A DNA stretch of 44,649 nt from Monoraphidium neglectum. Taxonomy: Eukaryota; Chlorophyta; Chlorophyceae; Sphaeropleales; Selenastraceae. A model generated the notes under the pieces. That model saw only the letters and a list, made by a program, of their open reading frames with translations, was not told where the DNA came from and did no database searches. The stretch covers positions 6,661 to 51,309 of the forward strand of contig NW_014013619.1 of the NCBI RefSeq assembly GCF_000611645.1, in the 5' to 3' direction. Below are positions 22,033-33,600 of the stretch, in pieces. Position 1 is the first letter of the stretch, and every line of letters starts with the position of its first letter. Both the position numbers and the translations under genes were made by a program.

Positions 22033-25000
22033 CGGGCGAGCGACTCGGAAACCAACGGCCTTCAGCTCTGCCTCGAGTTTCTGACCAAGCACATGCCCGC
22101 CAGGGACAAGCCCCTCATCTCGGACCACGAGCTGGTGGCGACCGCGGCGCTTGCGCTGCGCGCGCGCCGCGGCGCAGCGTGGGCGAGGGCGGTGCCCCTG
22201 AAGATATTTTTGAACGACGTACTGCCGTACCGCCACCTGGACGAGCCCTATCAGCCGTGGAGGAAGCTGTTTTTTCAGAAGCTCGCGCCGCTCGTCGCCG
22301 GCGCGAGCAGCATCACAGAGGCCGCGCAGGTGCGTGCAGGCCGGCGCGCGCANNNNNNNNNNNNNNNNNNNNNNNNNNNNNNNNNNNNNNNNNNNNNNNN
22401 NNNNNNNNNNNNNNNNNNNNNNNNNNNNNNNNNNNNNNNNNNNNNNNNNNNNNNNNNNNNNNNNNNNNNNNNNNNNNNNNNNNNNNNNNNNNNNNNNNNN
22501 NNNNNNNNNNNNNNNNNNNNNNNNNNNNNNNNNNNNNNNNNNNNNNNNNNNNNNNNNNNNNNNNNNNNNNNNNNNNNNNNNNNNNNNNNNNNNNNNNNNN
22601 NNNNNNNNNNNNNNNNNNNNNNNNNNNNNNNNNNNNNNNNNNNNNNNNNNNNNNNNNNNNNNNNNNNNNNNNNNNNNNNNNNNNNNNNNNNNNNNNNNNN
22701 NNNNNNNNNNNNNNNNNNNNNNNNNNNNNNNNNNNNNNNNNNNNNNNNNNNNNNNNNNNNNNNNNNNNNNNNNNNNNNNNNNNNNNNNNNNNNNNNNNNN
22801 NNNNNNNNNNNNNNNNNNNNNNNNNNNNNNNNNNNNNNNNNNNNNNNNNNNNNNNNNNNNNNNNNNNNNNNNNNNNNNNNNNNNNNNNNNNNNNNNNNNN
22901 NNNNNNNNNNNNNNNNNNNNNNNNNNNNNNNNNNNNNNNNNNNNNNNNNNNNNNNNNNNNNNNNNNNNNNNNNNNNNNNNNNNNNNNNNNNNNNNNNNNN
23001 NNNNNNNNNNNNNNNNNNNNNNNNNNNNNNNNNNNNNNNNNNNNNNNNNNNNNNNNNNNNNNNNNNNNNNNNNNNNNNNNNNNNNNNNNNNNNNNNNNNN
23101 NNNNNNNNNNNNNNNNNNNNNNNNNNNNNNNNNNNNNNNNNNNNNNNNNNNNNNNNNNNNNNNNNNNNNNNNNNNNNNNNNNNNNNNNNNNNNNNNNNNN
23201 NNNNNNNNNNNNNNNNNNNNNNNNNNNNNNNNNNNNNNNNNNNNNNNNNNNNNNNNNNNNNNNNNNNNNNNNNNNNNNNNNNNNNNNNNNNNNNNNNNNN
23301 NNNNNNNNNNNNNNNNNNNNNNNNNNNNNNNGGGGGGGGGGGGGCGGGGGGAGCGGGGGCCGCGGCGGGGCCGGGGCGTGGGCGCCGGCCGCAAGAGGCC
23401 GGCCGATATGATACCAAGCCGCCGGCTATCTCGGGCGACTGATCAACGGGACGGCGTGATGGATCGCGCGTCTCGCCACGTTCGGGCTGCCGCCACCAAC
23501 TGCAAACCGCCCTCCTTCCCCTAGCACACACTCATGCGCCGCCCCGCCTCCCAACCTATAAACCCCCCAGATCATAAACCGCGACGTGTGGGCGCTCTTC
23601 TCCGACCCCCCCATCCACTTTGTCCCGGACCAAGCCCCCGAGATCCTGTCGCCCGCCCAAGTCATCGCGGCCGGCTTCGCCTCGTGCTCGGGGCTGTCCA
23701 TCTTCTTGGCCAGCGCGTGCCGGGCCGTGGGCATACCTGCGCGCGTCGCGGGTGCGCTGCGCACGCTCTGCACGCTCTGCACGCGTTCTTGCCCTTTGCT
23801 ACCTCTCCCTCCCCACGCTCGAGTAGTGTGCTCTGCCTGTCGTCGGACTGCCAGCGCGCACCCATGGACTGCCTCACGCCGCGGCGCATTGCAGCCGTGC
23901 CCTGCGCGGGCGGCGGTGGGTTCAGCACGGGCCTGCACGCGACAATGACCCCAGCTTTATGGCGGCCACCACCAAATCGCCAGGCACCCCCAGCTGGGTG
24001 GAGGACCGGCGGGATCTTTCCAAAGGCGACCGCTTCAACAACCACAATTGGGTGGAGGTGTGGGACGGCGGCGCCTGGTCCTTCACGGGTGCGCGCGTGC
24101 ATGCGCTAGAGGGCCGGCACGCATCGCTTACTTGGGGCCCACCCTGTTTGGAAGCTGCGCCGCGCGAGCACGCCTGCTGGACCTCCCCCCGCGACGAGTG
24201 TAGTGTGCGCAGGTCCAGTCGCAGGCGTGCGAGCGGCGCCAACGAGGAACGGGTATGGCCAGAGGCGACGTCCCATTCCGTGCCAGCTGCGGAGGCTCCA
24301 CAAACCCTGCATTGAAAGCGGCCGGCCGAGCTGCCACTCTCGCAAAGCAATCCAGCATTTGGGAGCAAACCCCCTTTTGGACCAGAGATCACATACACCT
24401 TGTGCTCCCTCCCCTGACCCCCACACCCCCCCCCTCCTCCCAAGCCGGCCCCAATGTAGTGTTACAAACCCACTGACAAAGCCCAGCCCCGGACTTGATC
24501 TAACCAGGCCACACGAGCTCCTTTGACAACCCTCTCGCTCCAAGCGCACCCTACAACTCGTCCCACCCTATCCCACACCGACAGGCGCCTGCGAGTACCG
24601 GCCAGAGGGCCTCAACCGCACCTGGTTCTTCCCTCAGCCCGCCAAGAGCGCGCTGCCGGGCAGCACTATGCACGCGATCTACGCCGCCTCGTACCAGACA
24701 ACAGGTGCAGGGCGCCCCCCACCTTGCACAGCCCTTCACGATCTGGGGTGCACGCCAGGACGGGGCTTGGTCTGGGGGCAGGCCGCGCGCGCGCGCTGCC
24801 TTGGCTGCAAGCATGTCGTACGCGTTCTGAGGCATGCATTTGGCACATGCCTGGGCGCCTGTGTGGCCGCAGCGCCGCGCACACCCTACTGCTGTCACAA
24901 ATTTGATGCATACCCTAAGCAGCGAACCAACCACAACCGGGAGTACGACTCAGGCCCATCCTGCAATCTACTTGAGTGGCACCCCCAACACACACCCATC

Positions 25001-25035
25001 ACGGACACACACACACACGCACGCACGCACGCACG

Positions 25036-25105
<70 letters not shown>

Positions 25106-25251
25106 TTCCACTGCGTGGAATCATTCGCGCTCGTCTCCATGGCGCAGGCTTGACCTTCCCTCTGGCGTGGGCTCCGCAAGACCGGGAAGTCCCCGCTGTG
25201 GACGTGACCCAGGGCTACATCGATGCAGAGGAGCCAGGACCCCCCAGCTAG
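21871..25251 (+). CDS. Secreted transglutaminase-like superfamily protein
   Basis: Papain-fold transglutaminase-like domain with a Cys-His catalytic arrangement; substrate unknown. A signal peptide (SVRRSLVFLLTGLALVASAA) follows ATG 21871, so it is exported, followed by an Ala run. Exons: 21871-22329, 23571 to 23744 or 23751, a third exon ending at 24088, 24585-24704 and 25148-25251. The core reads NRDVWALF, then ASCSGLSIFLASACRAVGIP with catalytic Cys about 192, then NNHNWVEVWDGGAWSFTG with the catalytic His, then LNRTWFFPQPAKSALPGS, then TFPLAWAPQDREVPAVDVT. The join between exons 2 and 3 is unresolved: donor 23745 with acceptor 23925, or donor 23752 with acceptor 23854, both keep frame. 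The N gap lies in intron 1, since ITEAAQ and IINRDVW join in phase and read naturally. Glyoxalase II is divergent upstream. Confidence 0.8.
22353..23331. other. Assembly gap (979 N)
   Basis: A continuous run of N followed directly by a poly-G/GC-rich stretch at 23332-23390, a typical cause of sequencing gaps. It falls between the donor at 22330 and the acceptor at 23570 of the transglutaminase-like gene, so probably only intron sequence is missing. The true length may differ from 979. Confidence 0.95.
25005..25103 (+). repeat. AC microsatellite with GCAC/GC core
   Basis: Compound repeat: short AC run, GCAC units, GC units, then an uninterrupted (CA)30 at about 25044-25103. It lies in the last intron of the transglutaminase-like gene (24705-25147), about 45 nt before the acceptor. 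Confidence 0.95.
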
Positions 25252-26342
25252 CATTGCAGCCAGGCCACCGCAGCAAATCATGCCTCGGCCAGCCACTTCC
25301 TCGAGGGTGACCCTGCACCACTGCGGCCGCAGCCCGCAGTTCTGCCTGCACCGCAGCCCAGGCAGCCGTGCTGTCGCCAGCCGGTGGCGGTGGCGGCGCC
25401 TGGCTAGAAGGCGGCTTTGCCCACGTGGACCCTCTCTGCCAGGGTGGTTGATACCCCTTAACGCAGTCGTGCTGTCGCCCCTGGAACCGGCTGTCCTAGA
25501 CATGCTTGCACTCAATAATAGCAACGCCCACGCAGCCCACCTGATCTCCGATTGATTCAGGCGTCCAAGCGCTGGCAAAAGCGACTGACAGCAGCTGTGG
25601 CACCAGCTTGCTTGCAGACGCCAAAATGTTTATCACCTCTCTCGCACCAAACCCCTGCGCGGCTTTGTACAAGCCAGGGCCATGTACAAAGCCAGGCGTG
25701 TCCTTGTGATCGCATGGCAACCCCGCTTTGCTGCAGCTGAGCGGGTTCTCTTGACTTTGCGTTTTTCCAGCACCTTCATCGCACAACAGTTTGGGTAACT
25801 TCAAAGCAAAAGAAAGGGTGTGTCCTTAAAAAATTGCAGTGCAAAAGATGTCGTTCTGTGCAATCGCATCAGGGTCAGATCAAGGGGAGGTCTTTCAGGT
25901 TCAGGGGTGGGCGTGTCGCATCTTGTCCGAATGGCGACTTACCTCGCTCTGCGTCCCTCTCGCGCAACTTTCTGGCAACTGCGCACGCTGGAAGCCAGGG
26001 TATGTTGCTAGTTTATTAGCCTTTTTTGGACTTCATTTGAGTGTTTTTTCCTGCATGCGCGCACGGGGGGGATGAAGGGAAGGGTCTATTAGCGGTAGCA
26101 GCTATTGCAAGCCTGGGCTTGCTTGCTCCTCCTGTAAAGACTCGGCTGAAGCTGTCGCAGATTTCAAGCCTTGAAGTGTCAACTCAATTTATATCCTGCC
26201 AGAAGCCAACACATGCACTATCTTCTTCAAATTGGTTTGCGTGGGGTAAGGTGGCTGAGTGACTGGGATGCTGGGAAAAATATAGCCAGACGTTTGCGGT
26301 GGTGGCTGCTTTGCTTGCATTGCAGCAGCCACTGTGGTGCGA
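25252..26342 (+). other. 3' flank of transglutaminase-like gene with TGTAA at 26133
   Basis: No supportable gene. The stretch begins directly after the transglutaminase-like stop codon (25249-25251). It contains TGTAA at 26133-26137 on the + strand, which could be that gene's poly(A) signal and would imply a 3' UTR of about 0.9 kb. AT content rises from 25550 onward. Open frames here show no domain. Confidence 0.45.
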
Positions 26343-26685
26343 TTACATGGTCAGAAGACGCTGATGCACTTCACCTGGAAATAATTGCATTTTGGGCCAC
26401 CAACGGCGCCCTGGACAGTGTTTAGGAGCAGACCAGCAGCGCAGGTTGCGCCGCCAAAGCCGCCGGCAGTCGTGTTTACGAGGGCGCCAGTCACGCTGTC
26501 GCTCCATCTCCGGCGCCAGTAGCATTGTTCGCTTTTCTACCAACCGCACCAGTCACCGACACCGGTGGCAGCGCCCTCGACAAGGCCGCAAAACGCAAAG
26601 CCGGTGACTGTGTTGGCGGCGCGAGCACCAGCGTTGGAGGTGATGCCACAAGTGCCGCGAGCGAGGCCGTTGGCGGTGCTGCCAG
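26343..26685 (-). pseudogene. Frame-shifted continuation of gene A's Gly/Thr/Asn repeat
   Basis: Directly after the stop of gene A, the minus strand still reads like the same protein but in shifting frames. One frame gives VTGSTANGLARGT then NAGARAANTVTG up to a TAG near 26545. Another gives TGAVGRKANNATGAG. A third gives TGALVNTTAGGFGGATC then GLLLNTVQGAVGG. These match gene A's own TG-x-VN-x-x-x-GGASNTATG pattern. The simplest reading is a decayed or frame-shifted third repeat unit; sequencing errors or a missed intron would give the same picture. Confidence 0.45.
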
Positions 26686-27552
26686 TCACACCCCCAGCTG
26701 GCTGAGGCGGCGGCCGGCAGGTCCGCTGTTCAAGCCACCAACAGTGCTGGCGGTAGATCTTGCAGTGTTGTCAGCAACGCTGTCGATGTAGAAGGTGTTC
26801 GCGATGCCCCCGTTGGCGAGTCTGATTGTGGAAGTGGTGGCAGTTTGGCCGACGGAGTTGATGAGGGGCACCCCGCTGCCGCCGCACGTCACGCCCTTGA
26901 CACCGTCCTGGGCGGTGAAAACTGCACCAACAGCAGCTGCACCCACAGGGCCTCGGACGGCGCTGAAGACGGTGCTAGGGACGGTGCCGGTGACTTTTGG
27001 CACACCACCAATTGTGCCCGAGGCGGTGTTGATGACCAAGCCTGCGGCGGTGTTCGAGGCGCCGCCAGTGAGGCCGCTGACGGTGCCAGTCGCACCAGTA
27101 CGCTGGTTGAGGTTGCTGGCAGTGCTGGCGGCATCTGCCGCAGCGTTGGTGGCGGTTCTGGCGGTGGTGGCGGCGGCCGACGTCCCTGTGAAGATGAAGG
27201 TGTCCGCGGTAAAGATGGCATTCCTGGCTGCAGGATCGGTGGGGGGTACCCTGCTGCCATCGCACGCCACGCCATCCACTGCAACACCCGCCGCGCCCGC
27301 TGCGCCACTGGGGCCGCCTTGGGCGGTGGTGACTACAGTTTCGCCACTGCCCGCCGCGCCACCAACGGTGTTTGTGGGGGTGCTGGTGAGCACGCCCGTG
27401 GCGGTGTTAGAGGCGCCGCCGGTGATGACGCCGTTGACAGTGCCAGTCGTGCCACTCAGCTGGCGCAGCGCGCGGCGGGCGCTGGCCTCAACGGGAGGCA
27501 TCGCCAGGCATAGCGCAGCCATGACCGCCGCGGTGACGAGGGCGCGGCCCAT
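26686..27552 (-). CDS. Secreted Ala/Gly/Thr-rich protein, gene A (paralogue of gene B)
   Basis: No known family recognised. About 288 residues from ATG 27552, in one exon. The signal peptide is MGRALVTAAVMAALCLAMPP then VEAS, followed by ARRALRQL. The mature part is Ala/Gly/Thr/Val/Asn-rich and internally duplicated: GGASNTATGVLTSTPTNTVGG then GVACDGSRVPPTDP in the first half, GGASNTAAGLVINTASGTIGG then GVTCGGSGVPLINS in the second. The only mature-part cysteines are the one in each unit. The protein ends AGRRLSQLGV, echoing the ALRQL motif after the signal peptide. Gene B (40137-40604) shares the signal peptide, this motif and the repeat character, and ends at the equivalent of the first GV-x-C. 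An extracellular or cell-wall role is inferred from composition and export only. Coding-like sequence continues out of frame past the stop. Confidence 0.7.
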   Translation of the reverse strand: MGRALVTAAVMAALCLAMPPVEASARRALRQLSGTTGTVNGVITGGASNTATGVLTSTPTNTVGGAAGSGETVVTTAQGGPSGAAGAAGVAVDGVACDGSRVPPTDPAARNAIFTADTFIFTGTSAAATTARTATNAAADAASTASNLNQRTGATGTVSGLTGGASNTAAGLVINTASGTIGGVPKVTGTVPSTVFSAVRGPVGAAAVGAVFTAQDGVKGVTCGGSGVPLINSVGQTATTSTIRLANGGIANTFYIDSVADNTARSTASTVGGLNSGPAGRRLSQLGV

Positions 27553-29380
27553 GTTGGAGGGAGATGTCGTACCCTGCCAGATCATGTAGTTGTGGTGGAG
27601 GTGAGCAGAAAGGGTGGGTTAAGGAGGTGAATGGGGGTGAGGGGGGTCAGGAGGGCAGGGCAGGCACCATGCATCATGGCCCAGGTCGGTGGGGCTCAGC
27701 ACTGCCGGCCACGCACCTGGTTGCTGGGCCCCGTACAGCTCACTTTACACAATAAACAACAGTTTTTCCGTGGACGCCGTAATCTAGCCGCTGCCAGCAT
27801 ACGCACCCACCTGATGTGGCCACGGAGCGTAACTTCTACTTTTGGAGATCGTAGAGGGGTGTGAGGAGGGTGGTTAGGGTGATGGAAAATTCAATAATGT
27901 TTTTGCGGACTGCTGAAGTTCAAGCTCCTGATGCTCAGTAAAAGCGGGTGCACACCCCGCTCCTGTTTTCAACCTCAACCACGACACGGCTGGCACAGGC
28001 CCCCTAACACGGGATGCCGCTGCAATTGAGGTGGAAACAACCTGTGGTAGCAATTTGCCTGGCCCCCCGGCCTCATCCCACAGCCCCTTTTGCACAGGGG
28101 CCAGATGTACATCGGGCGGGGCTATGACACCTGTGACTGAGTGACATCAGGACGCCGCAGCAATCACGCCCACAGCGCAACAGTGATATGGTTTGTACTT
28201 GAAAGCCAGCACAGCTTCACGGAATGGAAAAATTTCACATCATCCTACCAAGGCAAGCCACGTACGGCATTCATGCTGGAGACACTGCCTGCGTACGCGT
28301 GGTCGGGCGCGAGCAGCAGGGCCACCATGATTATTGGTGGATGGTGGGACAGGAGCTGCCGTGCCAGCTGCCAGCACGCCCAGGTCAGGCCTGTGCTGCT
28401 GAGCATTTCAAACCACTTACATGGCACAAACAGGTTTGGGCCATCCCTACCTGCGCCGCTTCCTGTGCTTGGGGCTGCGATGCAAAGGACCTGGCAACTT
28501 GTCACCAGTCAGCCACGGGCAGATGGATTTGCTCGCACACATTAGGACAGGTGCTCACCCCCTGTCAACCCGACCCCTGATGGTGTCCAGGCTGACTAAG
28601 ACATACACCATTGGTCTTGCCCTTGATTGTCATGAGGCGTTGTTGCGAGCGGGCACGTGCAGACAATCAAAGTACACCTCAACTACCTTGGAGTCGTAGT
28701 CGGCCGTCACCGTCTCACCGGGGATCCGAAGGAACAAGTGCGGCAAGCAGCAGAGTGCACAAAGCGAGTGGGGTATCCCTGCCCGTAACCTTTCCACTGT
28801 ACTTGCACCACAATCACCAGACAACTAGCATCTCAAAAAAGCGCTGCGGCTGTCACACACCTCCATGGGTTGTCAACCGTGGGATGACCGACATTGGCCG
28901 CCACCAATCCCAGAGACCGCGCACAAAATTTGTGACAACGCAAGCAACCATAATGCTGAAGCTTCATCTCTGCTCGCCGCCTCGGCACGATGTCACCTCT
29001 TGCCAGAGGCTTTGATCCTCAAGCAGGTGCCACTATGCCCAGAGCCTCGTCGTGCATGCCTGTGGCACACGTTGAGTCCCAACACGTTGAGTCCCAGCCC
29101 GCCCACCCTACCCCCCTCCAATATCGCCCCACTTCACCAGCCTCCCCCGGACCCCTCCCCCCCACCACACACATAACCACGGGGGATGGGTCCCCCTCCC
29201 CTTTGTGTGTGTTGGCGACCAGATGTTGAGCCGTTCACCGGCCAGCTGGGATCGTCGACCTTGAATTCCATCGCAAAAATGCTTGTGTGATGCACTGTTT
29301 ATCAGAGGCCCAGAGGGCTGCAGGAGGCGGCGCAGCTTGGAGCTGTGCTGGGCGTGCAGTTGAGGGCGCAAAGCACCTGC
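27553..29380 (-). repeat. Segmental duplication, copy A (upstream of gene A)
   Basis: Sequence upstream of gene A is collinear with the sequence upstream of gene B at 40605-42280, with many small differences. Matching landmarks in the same order: GGTTGCTGGG (27719 and 40772), CTGCCAGCAT (27794 and 40840), GATGCTCAGTAAA (27930 and 40971), GGAGACACTGCCTGC (28277 and 41401), CAGCCACGGGCAG (28510 and 41630) and GGGCGTGCAGTTGAG (29349 and 42257). The duplication includes gene A itself (to about 26900). No further gene is evident; the region probably includes gene A's promoter. Confidence 0.75.
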
Positions 29381-30631
29381 TGAACCGGAACAAGCCGCAC
29401 GTTGTCCGACATCCATCTTTTCACTAAATCTGTATGCCGAGTGACCTTCCATGGCCTTCCCGCGTGGCCGCCATTGGCCGGATAAGGCTTTCAACGCATG
29501 ATTTTATCATTTATCTCGACCCTCCAAAGAATTTCGCTCAAGGCCGGCGCCTGGCTGAGCCGCTAGGCGGTGCCCTGTACGCGGGCGGCCCCCGATACCA
29601 AGCATGGGGACCGGGTGACGTCGCAGGGGTCAGAGGCTGAGAGTGATTACTCCCCCCCCCTGAACCATCATGCTACCTACAGCATGGTACCCCCTGCTTG
29701 ATAAACCCCGCAAGGAAGGCAAGGGATCCAATTCCTTTACATGTGCGTGCACCGCTGTCCCGCTGGCATGGCCCGATCGCCGTTTCACGAGGCGCGAGTG
29801 ATTTCACGCGTGGCAGGCTCCAACTGAAGGCACTGGTCGGGGCCCTCGGCACCAACCTGCATCATAGGATGTGTTGTGTGCTATATTGATGGCATGTGTG
29901 TTTCTCCCGTGGCAGCATCCCCTTGAAAAGTAGCAGAAACAGCATCCCCTGCTGGTGGCACCAGGCAGCCATAAGGCAACCGCTGGCCCGGAGCTCGCGT
30001 CAAGACTGACTGACGTCCCTAACAGTTTGCCGCCTTGCGCCGCTGCGCAGTACCCATGCCTTCGAGACCCAAGCAAGCCTGCACTCGCTGCACGGCGTGC
30101 TTGCCGTGGGCATGCGATGGCATTCACGCAGCTGTTCAAAGTGTTGACGCGATCCGCAGGAAGGCTACAATAGGACGGCACAGATATCCAACGTTCTTTA
30201 TTGTTTGCTCAAAACGCGGTCGCTGTAGTCGGCCTTTCAACACGGCTCGAACGTCAAACATTCCGCATCTCTGGTGGCACGCGAAGCACTTACGTGAGCC
30301 ACCCAAAGCTTGGTGACATGTAAACTTGACAATTCGCGCCGGTATCAGGGCTTCTCATGCGCAGGGTTCCTGTTGAGCACCTGGTGACTGCAACGGCCGA
30401 CAGCTGTGCCAGCGGGCCTCCCCTCTTCAATTGGGTGGGGGCCCAAGCCTTTTAGCAGACGGTCAGCTCAGCCTTCTCCCTTCTGCTGGTCAGGGCAGTA
30501 GCACCCTCACACGCTCACGTCAGCAGCCACCCGTCACACCGCTTCCACTCACCCCTTCCCCCCAATGACTTCCCCCTCGCCCTTCCCGGCCCTTACGCAT
30601 CTCCCTTGTCTCCCCCCCCCCCAGTCCCACT
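29381..30631. other. Intergenic, upstream of the large secreted repeat protein
   Basis: 1.25 kb without a supportable gene. It should contain the promoter of the gene starting at 30632. A C-rich tract lies immediately before that ATG (30611-30622). There is a mixed-composition region with AT-rich patches at 29480-29530 and 29870-29950. Copy A of the duplication fades out near 29380. No copy of the 1.4 kb segment that follows copy B is seen here. Confidence 0.4.
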
Positions 30632-33600
30632 ATGGCCCGCCACTCGATGGCGCTCGCCGCCGCCATGGCGGTGCTGCTGCTCGCAGCGCCGCTAGCCGCA
30701 GCGAGCGTTGACGCAGAGCGCACCGGCCGTGAGCTCCAGCAGCTCGATGGCATCCCGAGCGGCAGCCTCTTGGGCGGCCTCATCAACACAGTGAATGGCA
30801 TCCTGAACTCCCTTCAGACCCTCAATTTGGGGTCCACCACCCCCATGATCCCTGTCGGCGGCCTATTTAGCGGCCTCCCGGTCCTGGGCGGCACCAACAG
30901 CACTGGCCTCCTCAATGGCATCCTTGGCCCCGTCGCCGGCCTCCTTGGCTCCAACTCTACCGGGCTCGTCAACACTCTCACTGGCCTCACCGGCGGCGGC
31001 CTCCTGGGTACCGTTACCGGCACCTCTGGCGCTACCGGCGGCCTCCTGAGCGGCCTGACGGGCGGCCTCGCCGGCGGTCTCGTTGGGGGCGTCACCGACG
31101 TCCTCGGCAACATCCTCTCCGGCTCCACCTCCGGCCTCCTGTCCGGCACCGTCGGCGGCCTCCCCTTGGTCGGCGGCCTGTTTGGCCCCGTCTCCGGCGT
31201 CCCGGTCCCTGGCGGCCTGCTCAACAGCACCCAGCTGAGAGGCCGCCCTGTCGTGGGCAGCCCCGTGGGCAACGTCCCTGTCGTCGGCAATGGCGGGCTC
31301 CTCACCAACCTCCTGGGCCTCGCGTCCGGCGACCTCCTGGGTGGCGGTGGCCTCAACGCTGTCCTGAACGGTGTCCTGAACAATGCTGTGGGCCCCGTGC
31401 TGGAGACTGCGGCTGGCCTTCTGCCCGGCGTCACCAACGCTCTCCCCCTGGGCATCCTTGGCGGCAACCAGAGCTTCATCCTGGCACCCACTGACGCCTC
31501 GTTCATCGGCGGCAAGGGTGCGCTGCTGTCGAGCGTGCTGTCCCTCAACCCCAACGCCCTGCTCTCTGTTGGGGGCATCACCAAGCTCCCCGACATTGGC
31601 AACATCACGGTCGGCGTCGATGGCAGCTTCCTCTACAACGGGCCCAACCTCAACGGTGAGAGCAAGAAGACCACGCGGGATTGGTATGCAACATCACGAC
31701 GGTAATGCGCATCTCGATGACTGTTTCAAGCCGAAGTGACACGCTGCACGAGGCTCTGTGTCTCCCTTGCAGTGTGTTTGTGCCATCGTCACAGGCAACA
31801 CCTCACCACAGCGCTGAGTTGTGGCCCCCTGTGCTCACCTCTTCCCCGCAGGATCCACCAGCGTGTGCATCCAGGTCACCGACCTGCTATCCACCGCCCC
31901 TATCTGCATTGACCTAATCCGCAACCTGCAAATCCCCGCCGTCAGCGGCATCCTGCCCCTGGTGTTCAGTAACAAGACCGTTATTGACCTCAAGGGCGGC
32001 ACCAACTTCACCGGCAACCTGCTCAGCGGCGTGATCTCGCCCAACCTCAACCTGGGTGGCATCCTCAGCGTTGCGGGCCTCGGCGTCCTGCCCGATGTTG
32101 GCACCATCAACATCAACAAGGATGGCACCTTCACCTTCAACGGCATCCTGAACGGTGGGCGTTGAGGGCGGCAAGAAAACAAAGAGCTGAAATGGCTGAC
32201 AGCCTGCCACTGCCAGCTTGTTTCTGTCAGCATGTGCCCTGTCCTGCCTTGCCTTCCAACACGGCATACCTTTTTTCAACTCTTGACCTTCCACTGACTG
32301 GACCCTCGCTGTTGCACTTGCAGGCACCACCATGTTCTGCGCGGTCGTCACCGACACGCTCTCGACCCTGCCGCTGTGCCAGACGATCTCCAACCTGCTG
32401 CCAGCTCTGCCTGAGATCCCCCTGCCCGTCTGCCTCCCCGGCTGCCTCAACGGCGGTGAGCTGCCATGACAGACCAGCTGGTTTTGCTGACATTCTCAGC
32501 TAGCCGGGTCCCTCAAAACAATGCGGCAAAATCATGTATGGCAATCGCTCCCTGCCACTCGTGCACGTCTTGGCAACCGCAAAAACAATGATCATGCACT
32601 CCCTCCCAGGTGTCTGCAACGGCCTGCTCAGCTGCAACTGCACTGGCACAGGTTTTGCGGACAACATCTGCTCCACCCCTGTCAGTAACAACACTGTTGG
32701 TAGCAACACCACTGTTAACACCACCGTCCGTGAGTGCACATCCCTAGGATTTGGGTTAATGATGGAGCTGGACAAGTACAGCAAACAATGAGCTTTCAAT
32801 CATCACCAGGATGTGCTTGAAATGAGTGGTGATCCTCAATCGACACCCAGTGCCCCACAATCTATGCCATCGCATGGACGACACCAGAAAAACGCTTGAC
32901 TCAACATCCTCCCTCCTACCTCCCCTCCTCACCACAATCTGCAGCCCCGGCAGGCACCACCCCCGATGTCACGTTTATCTGCCCTCGCGACGGAGTGTGC
33001 AAGATTGCCGCGCCCGGCGTGCTCAAGGGTGCGCCCGGCCCCAACGGCTTCGTGGTTGCCTCTTCCTCCAAGCCCGGTGTGGGGACGCTCGGCGTGACCT
33101 CCGATGGCGCTATCACGTTCATCCCGCCGCTGTGAGTGCTGCCTAGTACAATGGGAAGAATTGTTGGCTGCCAAATAGGATGGAACTGCATGCACGGTGA
33201 CCAGGGCTTGGATTGTAGAAGTCGCCTTGCCCACAATTTGCAGGTTGTTTACTCTCTTGCTTTGTACAAAACCTCTTTTGATGCAGGGACTTTGCCGGCA
33301 ATACGACCTTCACCTCTCTGGTCACCAACGGCACCCTGGCCAAGAACCTCTTGATCCAGCTGTCCGTCACCGACCCCGCGCCCCCGGCCCCCACCGCTGG
33401 CGACGACACGTTCAACTGCCCCTTCAACGCTGACTGCGTGATTGCCGCGCCCGGTGTGCTCGCCAATGACGCGACCACCAACCCCGGTGGCAAGGTTATT
33501 GTGGTCAGCAACACCGGCAATGTCACCGTGACCCCCGCGGGTGCCATCACCCTGAAGCTCGTCCCGTGAGTGCGGTTGATCTTAAGATCTGGGCTTGGTG

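Noticed and set aside
21597..23411. Very long + frame running through the N gap
   Set aside because: Most of it is N; the flanking parts are shadows of the transglutaminase-like exon and of poly-G sequence.
24976..25251. Open frames across the AC microsatellite (His/Thr repeats)
   Set aside because: The repeat lies in an intron; only the part from 25148 is coding, in the frame set by the acceptor at 25147.
28630..28824. A coding exon carrying ETVTADYDSK upstream of gene A
   Set aside because: The peptide survives in two copies but is broken by a frameshift in the third (41765-41889), and gene A already begins with its own signal peptide.
31470..31520. Fasciclin-like motif (FILAPTDASF) in the large secreted protein
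   Set aside because: The rest of a fasciclin domain is missing; the segment aligns better with the start of the first Ig/cadherin-like repeat.
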